From the NCBI GenBank assembly GCA_946902985.2, contig OX336388.2, forward strand, positions 1,212,386,609 through 1,212,450,608: a DNA stretch of 64,000 nt, given 5' to 3'. The first letter of the stretch is position 1. Each line of letters begins with the position of its first letter. Below, in pieces: positions 55,721-64,000 of this stretch. The stretch is from Meconema thalassinum (lineage: Eukaryota > Arthropoda > Insecta > Orthoptera > Tettigoniidae). Made by a program: the position numbers and the translations under genes. Below the pieces are notes generated by a model. The model saw only the letters and a list, made by a program, of their open reading frames with translations, did not search any database and was not told the DNA's origin.

Positions 55721-55785
55721 TGTATTAGTATGGTATTTATCATATCTGAAAATTCTGTAATTCTGTAAAGAGCTAATAAAAAAAA
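55721..55785 (+). other. LINE 3' UTR and A-run
   Basis: Short UTR ending AATTCTGTAAAGAGCTAAT and about nine A. There is no separate polyadenylation signal beyond AATAAA overlapping the run. Confidence 0.8.
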
Positions 55786-55851
55786 AGTGGTAGAGCGTTA
55801 GTCTATCGCTCAAATGCCTATGGTTCAAACCCGATCAGAGCTAGTTTTTTT
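55786..55851 (+). repeat. 3' part of interrupted tRNA-like sequence
   Basis: After AGTGGT it reads AGAGCGTTAGTCTATCGCTC, then a B-box TGGTTCAAACCCG and AGAGCTAG followed by seven T (55845-55851). Joined with 51744-51765 this gives a D-arm GCTC-AGTGGTA-GAGC and a pol III terminator. The anticodon and T stems pair poorly, so it is probably a tRNA-derived repeat or pseudogene. Confidence 0.7.
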
Positions 55852-56511
55852 GCTTGAAATTTTATATGTTTATTGTTTTGTAATGACTCAGATGTTTTAA
55901 AATTAAGCGTTATATTGTGCATATTATGGTGTAAAATATATATTTGATTAAAACATAATTCGCCAGCAGATTTACTCGAGACATCTAGCTGCCAAAAAGG
56001 TAACTGCACGCCGACCAGATTTTATTGAAAAGTTTCTTCTTCTGGCCGCTAGAATGCACTCGCTCTGTTAGGATTATATTGTTAGATATTTCACTACTAG
56101 ATATCACGACTAGTCTACGTGGGGCTCCATTGATTACTATACCATTTGCATTCTATGCGCATCGAATTTGAAGAATGACAAGATGATACTACGATACATT
56201 TTTACTTTCTATTTTAAAGGGTTTGTAACAGCCTATTGTGCGTTATTTGAAAATGTTAATTGAAGTAAAGAACAAAACGATTTCACATAGTATCTGAACT
56301 CTACCGTTGGTGCTAGTTCAGGATATTAATTAATACTTCTATTTCAGCCAAATAGCAATCGAAAATATCCACATAGTTGGTATACACACGTCTCTGTAGG
56401 GTCATGGAAAGATTTGTTAATTCAATTAGGGTTGTGAAAGTCATACGCAGCCAGACGTGTAAAGACATGCCTCAACTCAAAGTTGGATGTTGCCCGCGTC
56501 AGGCCGATTAT

Positions 56512-56513
<2 letters not shown>
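55852..56513. other. No gene recognised
   Basis: AT-rich sequence. TTGGTGCTAGTTC at 56308 recurs at about 21959, suggesting an unclassified repeat. Confidence 0.5.
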
Positions 56514-56544
<31 letters not shown>

Positions 56545-56765
56545 TTATTGGTTTTACGTCCCTTTTAACTACTGTTGCTTTTAGAGACGCCGGGGTGCCA
56601 GAATTTTGTCCCGAAGGGGATCTTTAACGAGCCAGTAAATCTACTAACTCGGCTCCCTCGCATTTGTGCACCCTCAAATGCCAGCTGACTGCGCCAGGAT
56701 ACGAACCTGAAACATACGGTCCAGCAAGCGAGAACGTTACCGCTGAGCCACGCCGCCAGTCCGGT
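56514..56765 (-). mobile_element. SINE-D, full length
   Basis: Best complete copy: the minus-strand head GGCGGCGTGGCTCAGCGGTA, B-box CAGGTTCGTATCCTGGCGC, body through GATCCCCTTCGGGAC and a (TAA)n tail at the left. CGATTATGT at 56505-56513 and 56766-56774 is a 9-bp target-site duplication. Confidence 0.93.
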
Positions 56766-56894
56766 CGATTATGTCTCCAGATCCATAACATTCTTTAGAT
56801 ACTTCTTATCTTTCTTTCTTCAATGATGGTAGCAGTTTTTATCTAGGTTGTGGCGTTTGGTAGAGGTAAATCGTTTCTAAGGTCTTCAACAAAG

Positions 56895-56993
56895 AATAGT
56901 TCTATTATACTCTTTGATAATAACAACGAGTTATAACTATACTCATACATTTAGGAGAAAGTAGGCTATATGTTCTTTACTGAACATCTTGTT
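56895..56993 (+). mobile_element. Right-end fragment of HINE-like element type 1
   Basis: GAGAAAGTAGGCTATATG, hairpin ATGTTC-TTTACT-GAACAT and CTTGTTTTT. It is nearly identical to the fragment at 801-875. Confidence 0.75.
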
Positions 56994-57099
56994 TTTTTCA
57001 TAAAATGAAAATAGGCTAAAAATATACTACCTGTACTAGTGCAAAACTATGAAATATACTTTTCTACAGGACAACGGATTTAAGGTCATTTTACTTTAT

Positions 57100-57365
57100 G
57101 GCCCCACATAGGAAAATGAACCCCATAATCCTAACCTAAAGGCATGGCCTTGTCGCTGCACCCACATTTGTCTTCCCTGTGCTGAACGTCCCAAATCAGC
57201 ATATTCCCGGATATTTAGTGTGTCCATCACAGAATTAAGATACTTCTTCCCAGGTCTTCCTCTTCCCTTATTCCCCAAAGCCTTTTCTTCTAACACGATC
57301 GTTAGGAAATTGTTATGACTTAGTGTGTGGCCAAGGAATTTTGTTTTCCTCTTTTCTACTGTATA
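57100..57365 (-). pseudogene. LINE reverse transcriptase C-terminal fragment
   Basis: The minus strand encodes RKTKFLGHTLSHNNFL, then GRGRPGKKYLNSVMD and GRQMWVQR. The GH...GRGRP...W order is typical of the ORF2 C-terminus in insect endonuclease-RT LINEs. No catalytic motifs remain. Confidence 0.65.
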
Positions 57366-57484
57366 GGTTGATCAACTCCCTTGTTCCATCAAAATGAACC
57401 TACCGTGCTGTTGGACAGTGCAGTACATCAACAAACGACTGGGCGGCGTGACCAACCATAAGGACAATAATGGAAAACACTGGC

Positions 57485-57712
57485 TGCTTGGCGTAGCGAT
57501 AACGTTCTCGCCTGCTGTTCCCAAGGTTGTAGGATCAAATCCTGGCGTAGTCAGTTGGCATTTTAGGGTGCGCAATTGCAAGGAAGCCGCGTCAGTAGAT
57601 CTACTAGCACGTTAAAGATCCCCCTCGGGACGAAATTCCGTCACCCCGGCGTCTCTAAAAGCCGCAGTAGTTAAAAGGGGCGTAAAACCAAATACATTAA
57701 TTATTAAATTAT
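57485..57712 (+). mobile_element. SINE-D, diverged
   Basis: Head GGCGTAGCGATAACGTTCTC with B-box TAGGATCAAATCCTGGCG, body GATCCCCCTCGGGACGAAAT and end GGGGCGTAAAACCAAATAC. No target duplication was found on the left side. Confidence 0.8.
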
Positions 57713-57715
57713 GAT

Positions 57716-58040
57716 GTAAGCCTCCGTAGCTTAGGCGGCAGCACGCCGGCCTCTCACCGCTGGGTCCGTGGTTCAAGTCCCTGTCACTCCATGTGAGATC
57801 TGTGCTGGACAAAACTGAGGCAGACAGGTTTTTCTCCGGGTACTCCGGTTTTCCCTGTCAACATTTCATTCCGGAAACACTCTCCACTATCATTTCATCT
57901 ATCATTAATTTAATCATTGCCCCAGAGGAGTGCGACAGGCCTCAGCAGCCGGCACAGTTCATATCCTCGCCGCTAGATGGGGGCTTCATTCATTCCATTC
58001 CTGACCCGGTCGGAGACTGGAAGTAGGCTGTGGATTTTCA
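57716..58040 (+). mobile_element. SINE-E, full length
   Basis: Head GCCTCCGTAGCTTAGGCGGC with B-box GTGGTTCAAGTCCC; end CTGACCCGGTCGGAGACTGG and GGATTTTC. TTAAATTATGAT (57704-57715) and TTAAATAATGAT (58041-58052) form a 12-bp duplication with one mismatch. It inserted in the tail of the preceding SINE-D. Confidence 0.88.
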
Positions 58041-58052
58041 TTAAATAATGAT

Positions 58053-58721
58053 AAAGGGGAGCTTCATGTTGCACCACACTCACAACTAAGGTTCGGATGT
58101 TAAGGAAAAGTCATATTTTTTTCCTGAGCACATTTCACCCGAAATCTGAAAAATACGTTTGAATGATGGGTCCCTGACCAGGTAAAGCAATTTGATGTTG
58201 CCTATAAATGCATATTTCGGCCATTTTTATTGTTTTGGTCATATTTTAGTGATATAAGGTCAAATTTGGTTATAATTACAGCATTTTTGTTTAAATTGAT
58301 GTGTCGTTAACAAAGTACGTGTTATCGGCGTCGAGTTTCAATCACAGGATTTCCGAATATTGTAGTCTGTACTCTGTAGTAGATATATTTTTCTTTCTTT
58401 TCCCGGAACAGTCAGATAGTAGGTTTAGAAGACCTGATTCCAAGAAGGCGCTCCTCTGCGGACGTCTTTTGGCATATCATTCTGGACAAATTAGATTGCG
58501 ACACTGTACGCATGAGGTAACGAAACATGATGATAGTGTGCTTCCGCCTTTCCATAGGATGTAATAGTTTTTTAGGTCATATTTTTTATTTCTAGGTCAT
58601 ATTTAGCTAGTTTTAGGGCATATATGCTTGTATATTTTGTACTTCTTTAGGTCTCAAACTACCTAACCCTACTCATAACCAATACAAATGTATTATGCGT
58701 CTTTTAGAGTAGTCATAGCAT
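58053..58721. other. Unassigned sequence with GGTCATATTT repeats
   Basis: GGTCATATTTT-like motifs occur near 58246, 58575 and 58597. An 87-codon frame (58301-58564) has no recognised domain. It may be a degraded DNA transposon, but nothing proves it. Confidence 0.4.
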
Positions 58722-58922
58722 TTTATCATCTAGGCTTACAGGATGGAGTCGTGTCGTGTATCGCTGATTGTTTCCCGACATTTCGGCTGTCATTGAAGAA
58801 GCCTTTATCATTGGACACCAACTCGTACCTACCCATGCTTAAGGGCAGCAATGACAGCCGAAACGTCGGGAAACAATCACCGATACACGACTTGGCTCCA
58901 TCCTCTAAGCCTAGATGATAAA
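58722..58922. mobile_element. Foldback element, 74-bp arms
   Basis: Arms 58722-58795 and 58849-58922 are near-perfect inverted repeats (TTTATCATCTAGGCTTA ... TAAGCCTAGATGATAAA) around a 53-bp spacer. The right arm has CCGAAACGTCGGGAAACAAT, a sequence style found in Penelope-like terminal repeats. The transcript would form a long hairpin. Confidence 0.85.
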
Positions 58923-59165
58923 CTAGACACCGACCGCGAAAGTCTACGATCTAAATAGCCATAGCATGGTTAACTGTCAGATTCTCGCGTCAGCCCAGAA
59001 TTCTAGTTATGGTTTGAGGTGCTAGAGCAGTATGATCGACTTGCAAGTCTCCCAAGTGGCGCCAAATTTTAAGACGTATGTACGGTCAGTGCCTATAAGA
59101 GATTACTTTAACCTCCATATTGAGAATACTCTAGCCTGGATTCGCCCTCAGTTCAATTTAATGCA
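58923..59165. other. No gene recognised
   Basis: Unique-looking spacer. Confidence 0.5.
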
Positions 59166-59990
59166 GCAGTTGTTGTTTGAGTCTTCAGTCTTTTGTCTGG
59201 TTTGATGCAGCTTGGATGCCTCCCTGTCCTAATCGTTTCATCTCTACATAGCTACCACACCCTACGTCCGAGGCAATCTGTTTAACATATTCTAACCTTG
59301 GTCTGCCCCTACAGTTCTTGTCCTCGACCCTTCCTTCCATAACTAAGCTTGCTATTCCTGGGTGTCTCAGTATGTGTCCCATCAACCTATCCCTTCTCTT
59401 CATTAGCAGTCCCCATAAACATCTCTCCTCTCCCACTACTCTTAATACCTCTTCGTTTGTAACCCTATCCACCCATAAGATCATCATCATTCTCCTGTAA
59501 CACCACATTTCAAACGCTTCAATTCTCCTCTTTTCTGCTGCACCAATAGTCCAAGTTTCACTTCCATAGAGTGCCACGCTCCAGACAAAGGCCTTTAAAA
59601 ATGACTTCCTAATACCTAAATCTATATTCGATGTCAACAGATTCCTTTTATGTAGAAATGCTTTTCTTGCCTGAGTCAACCTACTTTTTATATCCTCTTT
59701 GCTTCGTCCATCACTGGTTATTTTTCTTCCTAAGTTACAGAAGTCTCCTACTTCCTGTAGTTTTTCACACGCCAATTTGATGTCCATAGAGGTTTCTCAT
59801 TTATTTCGGTTGCATTCCAATATTTTTGTTTTACATTTATTAATTTTCGTCATGAATTTTTTCCTCAAGACGGAGTCCATACCATTCAAAACCTCATTCA
59901 AATCCTCATGCGTGTCGGCCAAGATGACTATGTCATCGGCAAATCTCAGAATTGAAATTATTTCTCCTTAAATCTTCACTCCCACTTTAA
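59166..59990 (-). pseudogene. LINE reverse transcriptase fragment, from RT motif C to the 3' end
   Basis: The minus strand first encodes ILRFADDIVILADTHEDLNE (RT active-site FADD, about 59931-59970), then FMTKINKCKTKILECNRNK and a TGA stop. The frame then resumes at 59787 for 200 codons with ALYGSETWTIGAAEKRRIEA and HILRHPGIASLVMEG. A CAA-rich tail lies at 59166-59177. It is homologous to 30259-31002 but longer at the 5' side. The internal stop and missing N-terminal half make it a dead copy. Confidence 0.88.
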
Positions 59991-61620
59991 CAGAGCCTCT
60001 TTGAAAACTGAGAAATCTGACGTGGAATATTAAAAACCGAAACTACACAACACGTAAAATGAGCATTTTCAACTAAGAAAGACCTGGCCTGAAACCCATT
60101 CCCTCCTAGACTATTTGCATATTTAAAAGTGAATATCGTGGAATTCCTTTAACGATAAATTTATAAGCCATTCCACCTTATTATGAGAAATATTTATAAG
60201 GCTTAAGTACATGTCCAGAATAACTTACTCCAACAGTACGGAAGTGCGTTGATATCCCTTTTAAAGTCACTCCAGGAGAGAGCCATATTGATGTCTGAGT
60301 TTTGCACATCCAATGATTACGAAATAATTTTTAATTCTCCAAGTCGGGATCTTTCTAGTCCGTGTTGCTGTGCTGTTCGCTCGCCACTTGAGCGCGTGAT
60401 GAAGATTTATTGGTTGGTAATGACTCCATGCCGAGAGCTTTTATTGCTGCTTCTGTTACATGCTATCCAATGCATATTCAGCAGACCTATTGGTTGGGGA
60501 TTTGAGAAAAATACAATATAGCAATCCACCGACCGTCAATTCACCATTCAACACAATTTTACCTTCTACACGGTCTTTCGGTTTCCATTCTGTTTATAGA
60601 CCGATAAATGCCACTGCCGGTTTCCAGCAGACAGTATATCCATTAAAATCAAGTCTGGGGTTTATTGCAGAAAGTGAGTCTTGGTTTTAAAAGCTTACTG
60701 GGACGTGGAATTGGTCATTAAGATGAACACGTCTACCATTAGCTGTGCCTTAAAAATCCCGTTTACTAGGGTGTCTCTCCGTATGTTCCTAAGCTAAGAA
60801 ATGAGTTATGGCATCTCCATTAGATACAGTACATAACAAACAAAGCTATGTCGAAACGTAATTTGTTTTCTGTATATTCCAGTACGGTAATTGGAATACA
60901 TTTTTTGTTGACCGATTGAAAGTTAAAAATCAACTGTCAATAAGGCAACACTGTAATATGGCTTCAAATGTATATTTATTACATTTTAACATTCTCCGAG
61001 CCATAATTACGACGATATAGGAAAGATGGTCAAAACCAATGAAACCAATGAGAGAGCCGTAACACGATTTCAATTGTGGATAACTAAGTTGAACATCTGT
61101 TCAAAATGTTCACTACCACCCACATCTCCTCACGCGCCCTACAATACTCTGTCCCGCTCAGCTGCTCTTCTAGGATGGTAACAACGGCCGAATTGGGCCA
61201 ATATAACTGTGATTTAAGACGTCGTGATACTCATTTCAAGGCATTGCAACTGTTATTTAGACCAGCCAAAAAACTATATGATATTCCTTGCCCCATTCAT
61301 CCCGGAATGAAATCTACAGGTCCTACCAAAAGTTTAAGCAAGGACACATGCCTATTTCAAGAATTCCACTCGTGTCCGTAAACGTTTGGCCTCAGGCATG
61401 CGACACTTTACAGGTAACTAGTTCGTATTCGGAGGAACATTTGCTGAAATATTCATTTAACTATCACACCTCATTTTGAACTTATTAGGTATATCTTGTG
61501 TTAATTAAATTGAAAAAAAAGCTCTATTTTTGAATATTAGACGAGATCTGTGCAGTGTAATATGGTGCTTACAGCCATCGATGTTCTTATGGAGAAACAC
61601 ATATACCCGAGGAATATTTT
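59991..61620. other. No gene recognised
   Basis: Frames of 90-91 codons (60249-60521, 61106-61381) lack recognisable domains. CTAAGAAAGACCTGGCCTG at 60075 resembles the TIR of 45289-46330 and may be a fragment of it. Confidence 0.5.
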
Positions 61621-61961
61621 AAATTGTGATACTGCAACATAATACGTTTCCATTAAAAGTGTACCTAGTTTTATAGCTCTAAAGAGAACTGCAGAAAAAT
61701 AGCACTAGCAAACCCTCAAACTGAGTGAGAAATGCAGCGAGGAGAAAGTTGTTCCTGATCCAGATAGTGCTGGAACCTGTCTGTAGTACGGTATTGACAC
61801 TACAACATGACATAAAAGCGATCTCGATTAGTTGAAGGGTGTCCCGCCCAACCAAGGTCAACCAATGTATGTTTTATGGCCTTCTTCAGCAGTTCTCTTT
61901 AAAGCTATGAAACTGGAAAAATGTTCTAATGGAAACTTATTATGTTGCAGTATTACAATTT
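61621..61961. mobile_element. Short TIR/foldback element, about 74-bp arms
   Basis: Positions 61621-61694 match 61889-61961 in reverse complement with scattered mismatches (for example ACTGCAACATAATACGTTTCC against GGAAACTTATTATGTTGCAGT). Interior of about 195 bp, non-coding. Confidence 0.7.
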
Positions 61962-62051
61962 AATATATATTCCACAGGTATCTGTGTTTCACCATGACAA
62001 AAATCAGCACTGTAATTCCCATATTAGGCTGGACAGATCTCTTCAAATATA

Positions 62052-63245
62052 AACAAGTAGTTCCGTGAAGAACTAAAACCTATTTTCATATATACTACTT
62101 ATTTTAATTGCCTCTATCAACATACAAAATTTCAGTTTGATTGCAATAGATTCGTAGATATTGAGAACCGTCTAATATTAATATTTCGGATGGTCGCCAT
62201 GTTGGATTATTATATATGTAGGTCTTACAGTTATGTACTATTACATAAAGATTATTGAGATAGGTGTAGTATTCAAACTTCAATCTCATGATTAGTACAC
62301 AAGAGGTAAAAACGAGATTTTTAAATTTCACACAGCTGCCATCTTCTGGTCTATGAAAACAATGGAAATAAATATGACAGTGGATTAACATTTGGATAGC
62401 CTAAGCATTTATCGTACCGAGTTACACTGCACTCGGATGGTTAAATCGCGAGAAATGTCCATTTAAATATTTATACTTCGCGTCGCTGCCATGTTGTTTT
62501 AGTGCTCACCAGGTTATTAAAAGTCCTATAGGTGAACTTATGTTCATAGCCTCTATGAATATAAATAATTTCAGTTTGTTTGCTGTAAAAGATTCGTCGA
62601 TATTGAGAACCGTCTAAATATTTCGAATGGTCGCCATGTTGGATTGTTATATGTATAGGCCATAGAGTTATGTACCATCAAAGGAAAATTATTTCGTAGC
62701 TTCATTATTCAAACTTTCACTTCCATTACATGATTACGACACAAGAAATAAAAAAATAATTTTAACATTTCGCACTGCCGCCATCTTGACATTATGTAAA
62801 TAATTGAACAAAATTAGATGCCAGTGCATAACAATATGTATACACATTAAATGTACCATATTTCACTCCGCTCAGATGGTTAAATAGCGAGAAAAGTCTA
62901 TTAAAATGTTTCAACTTTGCTTGCCCACCATGTTCGTTTTGTACTCTACAGGTTTTTGAAACTTACAAATATAAACTTGTAGTAGTGTCGTGTATCACCG
63001 TTCATAAATTCAGGGTGATATCAGAAATAGATTCGGAGGTATAGAATGCCGGTAAATATTTCGCACAGCCGCCATCTTGAGGTTATATAAACAATTGAAC
63101 TAAATTAGATGTCAGTGCATTACAATGTGTATAAACCTTTGCTGTACCAAGTTTCATATAATTTGTATGGGTAAATCTCGAGAATAGTCTATTTAAAGGT
63201 CTCAACGTCGCCTGGCCGCCATGTTGGTTTAGAAGTTACCAGGTT
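62052..63245 (-). mobile_element. HINE-like element type 3, seven 146-bp units
   Basis: The right end at the left edge reads AACAAGTAGTTCCGTGAAGA, with hairpin AGTTC...GAACT, then ACCTATTTTC. Core motifs GCCATSTTG recur at 62196, 62336, 62488, 62633, 62777, 62924, 63069 and 63219, mean spacing about 146 bp. The left end is missing; repeat S sequence begins at 63246. Confidence 0.72.
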
Positions 63246-63290
63246 TTAGGTAGATTTCTTTAGAAAGCTAACTATTGCAATGGGAGTAGT
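63246..63290 (+). repeat. Repeat 'S' start fragment
   Basis: AGGTAGATTTCTTTAGAAAG and CTAACTATTGCAATGGG match the first 45 bp of 1717 and 3398. Confidence 0.7.
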
Positions 63291-63404
63291 ATAGGCGTAG
63301 GTATGGGACAGACAATTAAGTGTGGTTAAAAGTACCATTATATTTTCTTCAAAGAAATTATGGATAAAATGACCTTAAACTTCTTGAAAAAATTTGTCCA
63401 AAGA

Positions 63405-63712
63405 AAATATGGTTATCTTAACCATTACATTTTTTCAGATAAATTATGGTCAGGACTAACCATAATTTGAATTACCTTTTATGGCTAAAGATAACCATAA
63501 AAAGTACCTATAATTTCATATGAAATTATGGCTACAACCAACCATAAAACACTATCAAATTTATGCTTAAAATTAACCATTAAATGTTCCCCAACTTTTA
63601 AAGAAATATGGCTACTACTAACCATAAAACGTAATAAAAAATATTGATAGTAATGATGGTTAAAACTAACCATAAAACACTATTTAATTTGTGGTTACCA
63701 TTATCCATAAAA
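63405..63712. repeat. Array of about eight 40-bp stem-loop units
   Basis: Inverted motifs of the form ATGGYTA-(3-6 nt)-TAACCAT recur at about 63409, 63446, 63480, 63527, 63562, 63607, 63654 and 63691. AT-rich spacers such as AAAACACTATTTAA separate them. Confidence 0.8.
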
Positions 63713-64000
63713 ATTAACCATAAAAATAATAAAAAGTTATGAATTGAAAGTAATTGAATTATGCAGAGACCACGGTGGCTATATTTGAAATTATAAGGAA
63801 AGTTATGGTTGTCATAGTTATGGCGTGGGTAGTCATGACGTAAGCACGGATGACGCAAATGCTATGCTAGCAGGCTACTTGAGCTGAGATTCTCAGTGAC
63901 GTCAGCATTTAGTCGAGAATGTTCCAAGATTTACGACGCAGTCGCAGGAAACGAGGAATTCTGCTGAGGAAGAAACTATGCTATTGGAGGAGAGGCATGA
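63713..64000. other. Unassigned sequence with TGACG sites
   Basis: TGACGTAA (63836), TGACGCAA (63850) and a full CRE-type palindrome TGACGTCA (63897-63904) lie within 70 bp. No gene start is visible before the window ends. Confidence 0.35.

Larger units (their letters stand above)
51766..55785 (+). mobile_element. L1/Tx1-type non-LTR retrotransposon, 5'-truncated
   Basis: About 4.0 kb bounded by AGTGGT on each side. The order is a partial ORF1, an ORF2 with APE-type endonuclease and reverse transcriptase, a 3' UTR of about 57 bp, and a terminal run of A (55778-55786). The GYWKLN, FRPVTLL, DLDKAFD and YADD motifs place it in the L1 superfamily; Tx1-like is my best guess. Several Tx1-lineage families are known to insert into specific multicopy genes. 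The 5' end lies within ORF1, so this is a truncated copy. Confidence 0.9.

Overview
The window looks like a stretch of a large, repeat-rich insect nuclear genome, possibly a polyneopteran such as an orthopteran or stick insect. I infer this from the very dense tRNA-derived SINEs, non-LTR retrotransposon pieces of insect type, TTA microsatellites and low gene density; the species cannot be named from sequence alone. There is no operon-like gene packing and no complete cellular gene that I can support. Most short open frames lie inside repeats or are chance frames.

The only long coding sequence belongs to a non-LTR retrotransposon of L1/Tx1 type (51766-55785). It keeps an apparently intact ORF2 (endonuclease, reverse transcriptase, zinc knuckle) and a 5'-truncated ORF1 with one in-frame stop. 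It sits inside a tRNA-like sequence, in the D-loop/A-box, between two copies of the 6-bp sequence AGTGGT. Shorter LINE remnants lie at 23530-23790, 30259-31002, 57100-57365 and 59166-59990, and LINE 3' ends at 40050-40798 and 44945-45011.

At least ten SINE-like families are visible (called A to K here for convenience). Many have clear target-site duplications, and several are nested: a SINE-C in a SINE-C (28501-29210), a SINE-C in another SINE tail (48386-48728), and a SINE-A in a duplicated block (2475-2994). Several families share the same 3' tail, as expected if one LINE machinery mobilised them.

The most distinctive component is a set of non-autonomous elements resembling Helentron-associated (DINE-1/HINE-like) repeats (11331-13192, 20745-21664, 22038-23263, 27550-28280, 38831-39948, 50006-50915, 50916-51375, 62052-63245, plus end fragments). 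The better-preserved ones have a palindromic left end followed by a microsatellite, cores of tandem units of about 146 or 292 bp, and a right end with a matching inverted 12-mer and a small hairpin. Two of the three core types repeatedly carry GCCAT motifs resembling YY1/Pho sites.

Other structures: TIR or foldback elements at 9532-10283, 16639-19226, 17191-18139, 45289-46330 (TTAA target), 49011-49869, 58722-58922 and 61621-61961; satellites or minisatellites with periods of about 75, 64, 93, exactly 128, and about 40 bp; and a 1-kb TGTCTR hexanucleotide array (42586-43600). Two non-repetitive patches (41203-41703 and 46340-46460) carry splice-like signals and are the best places to look for host exons.
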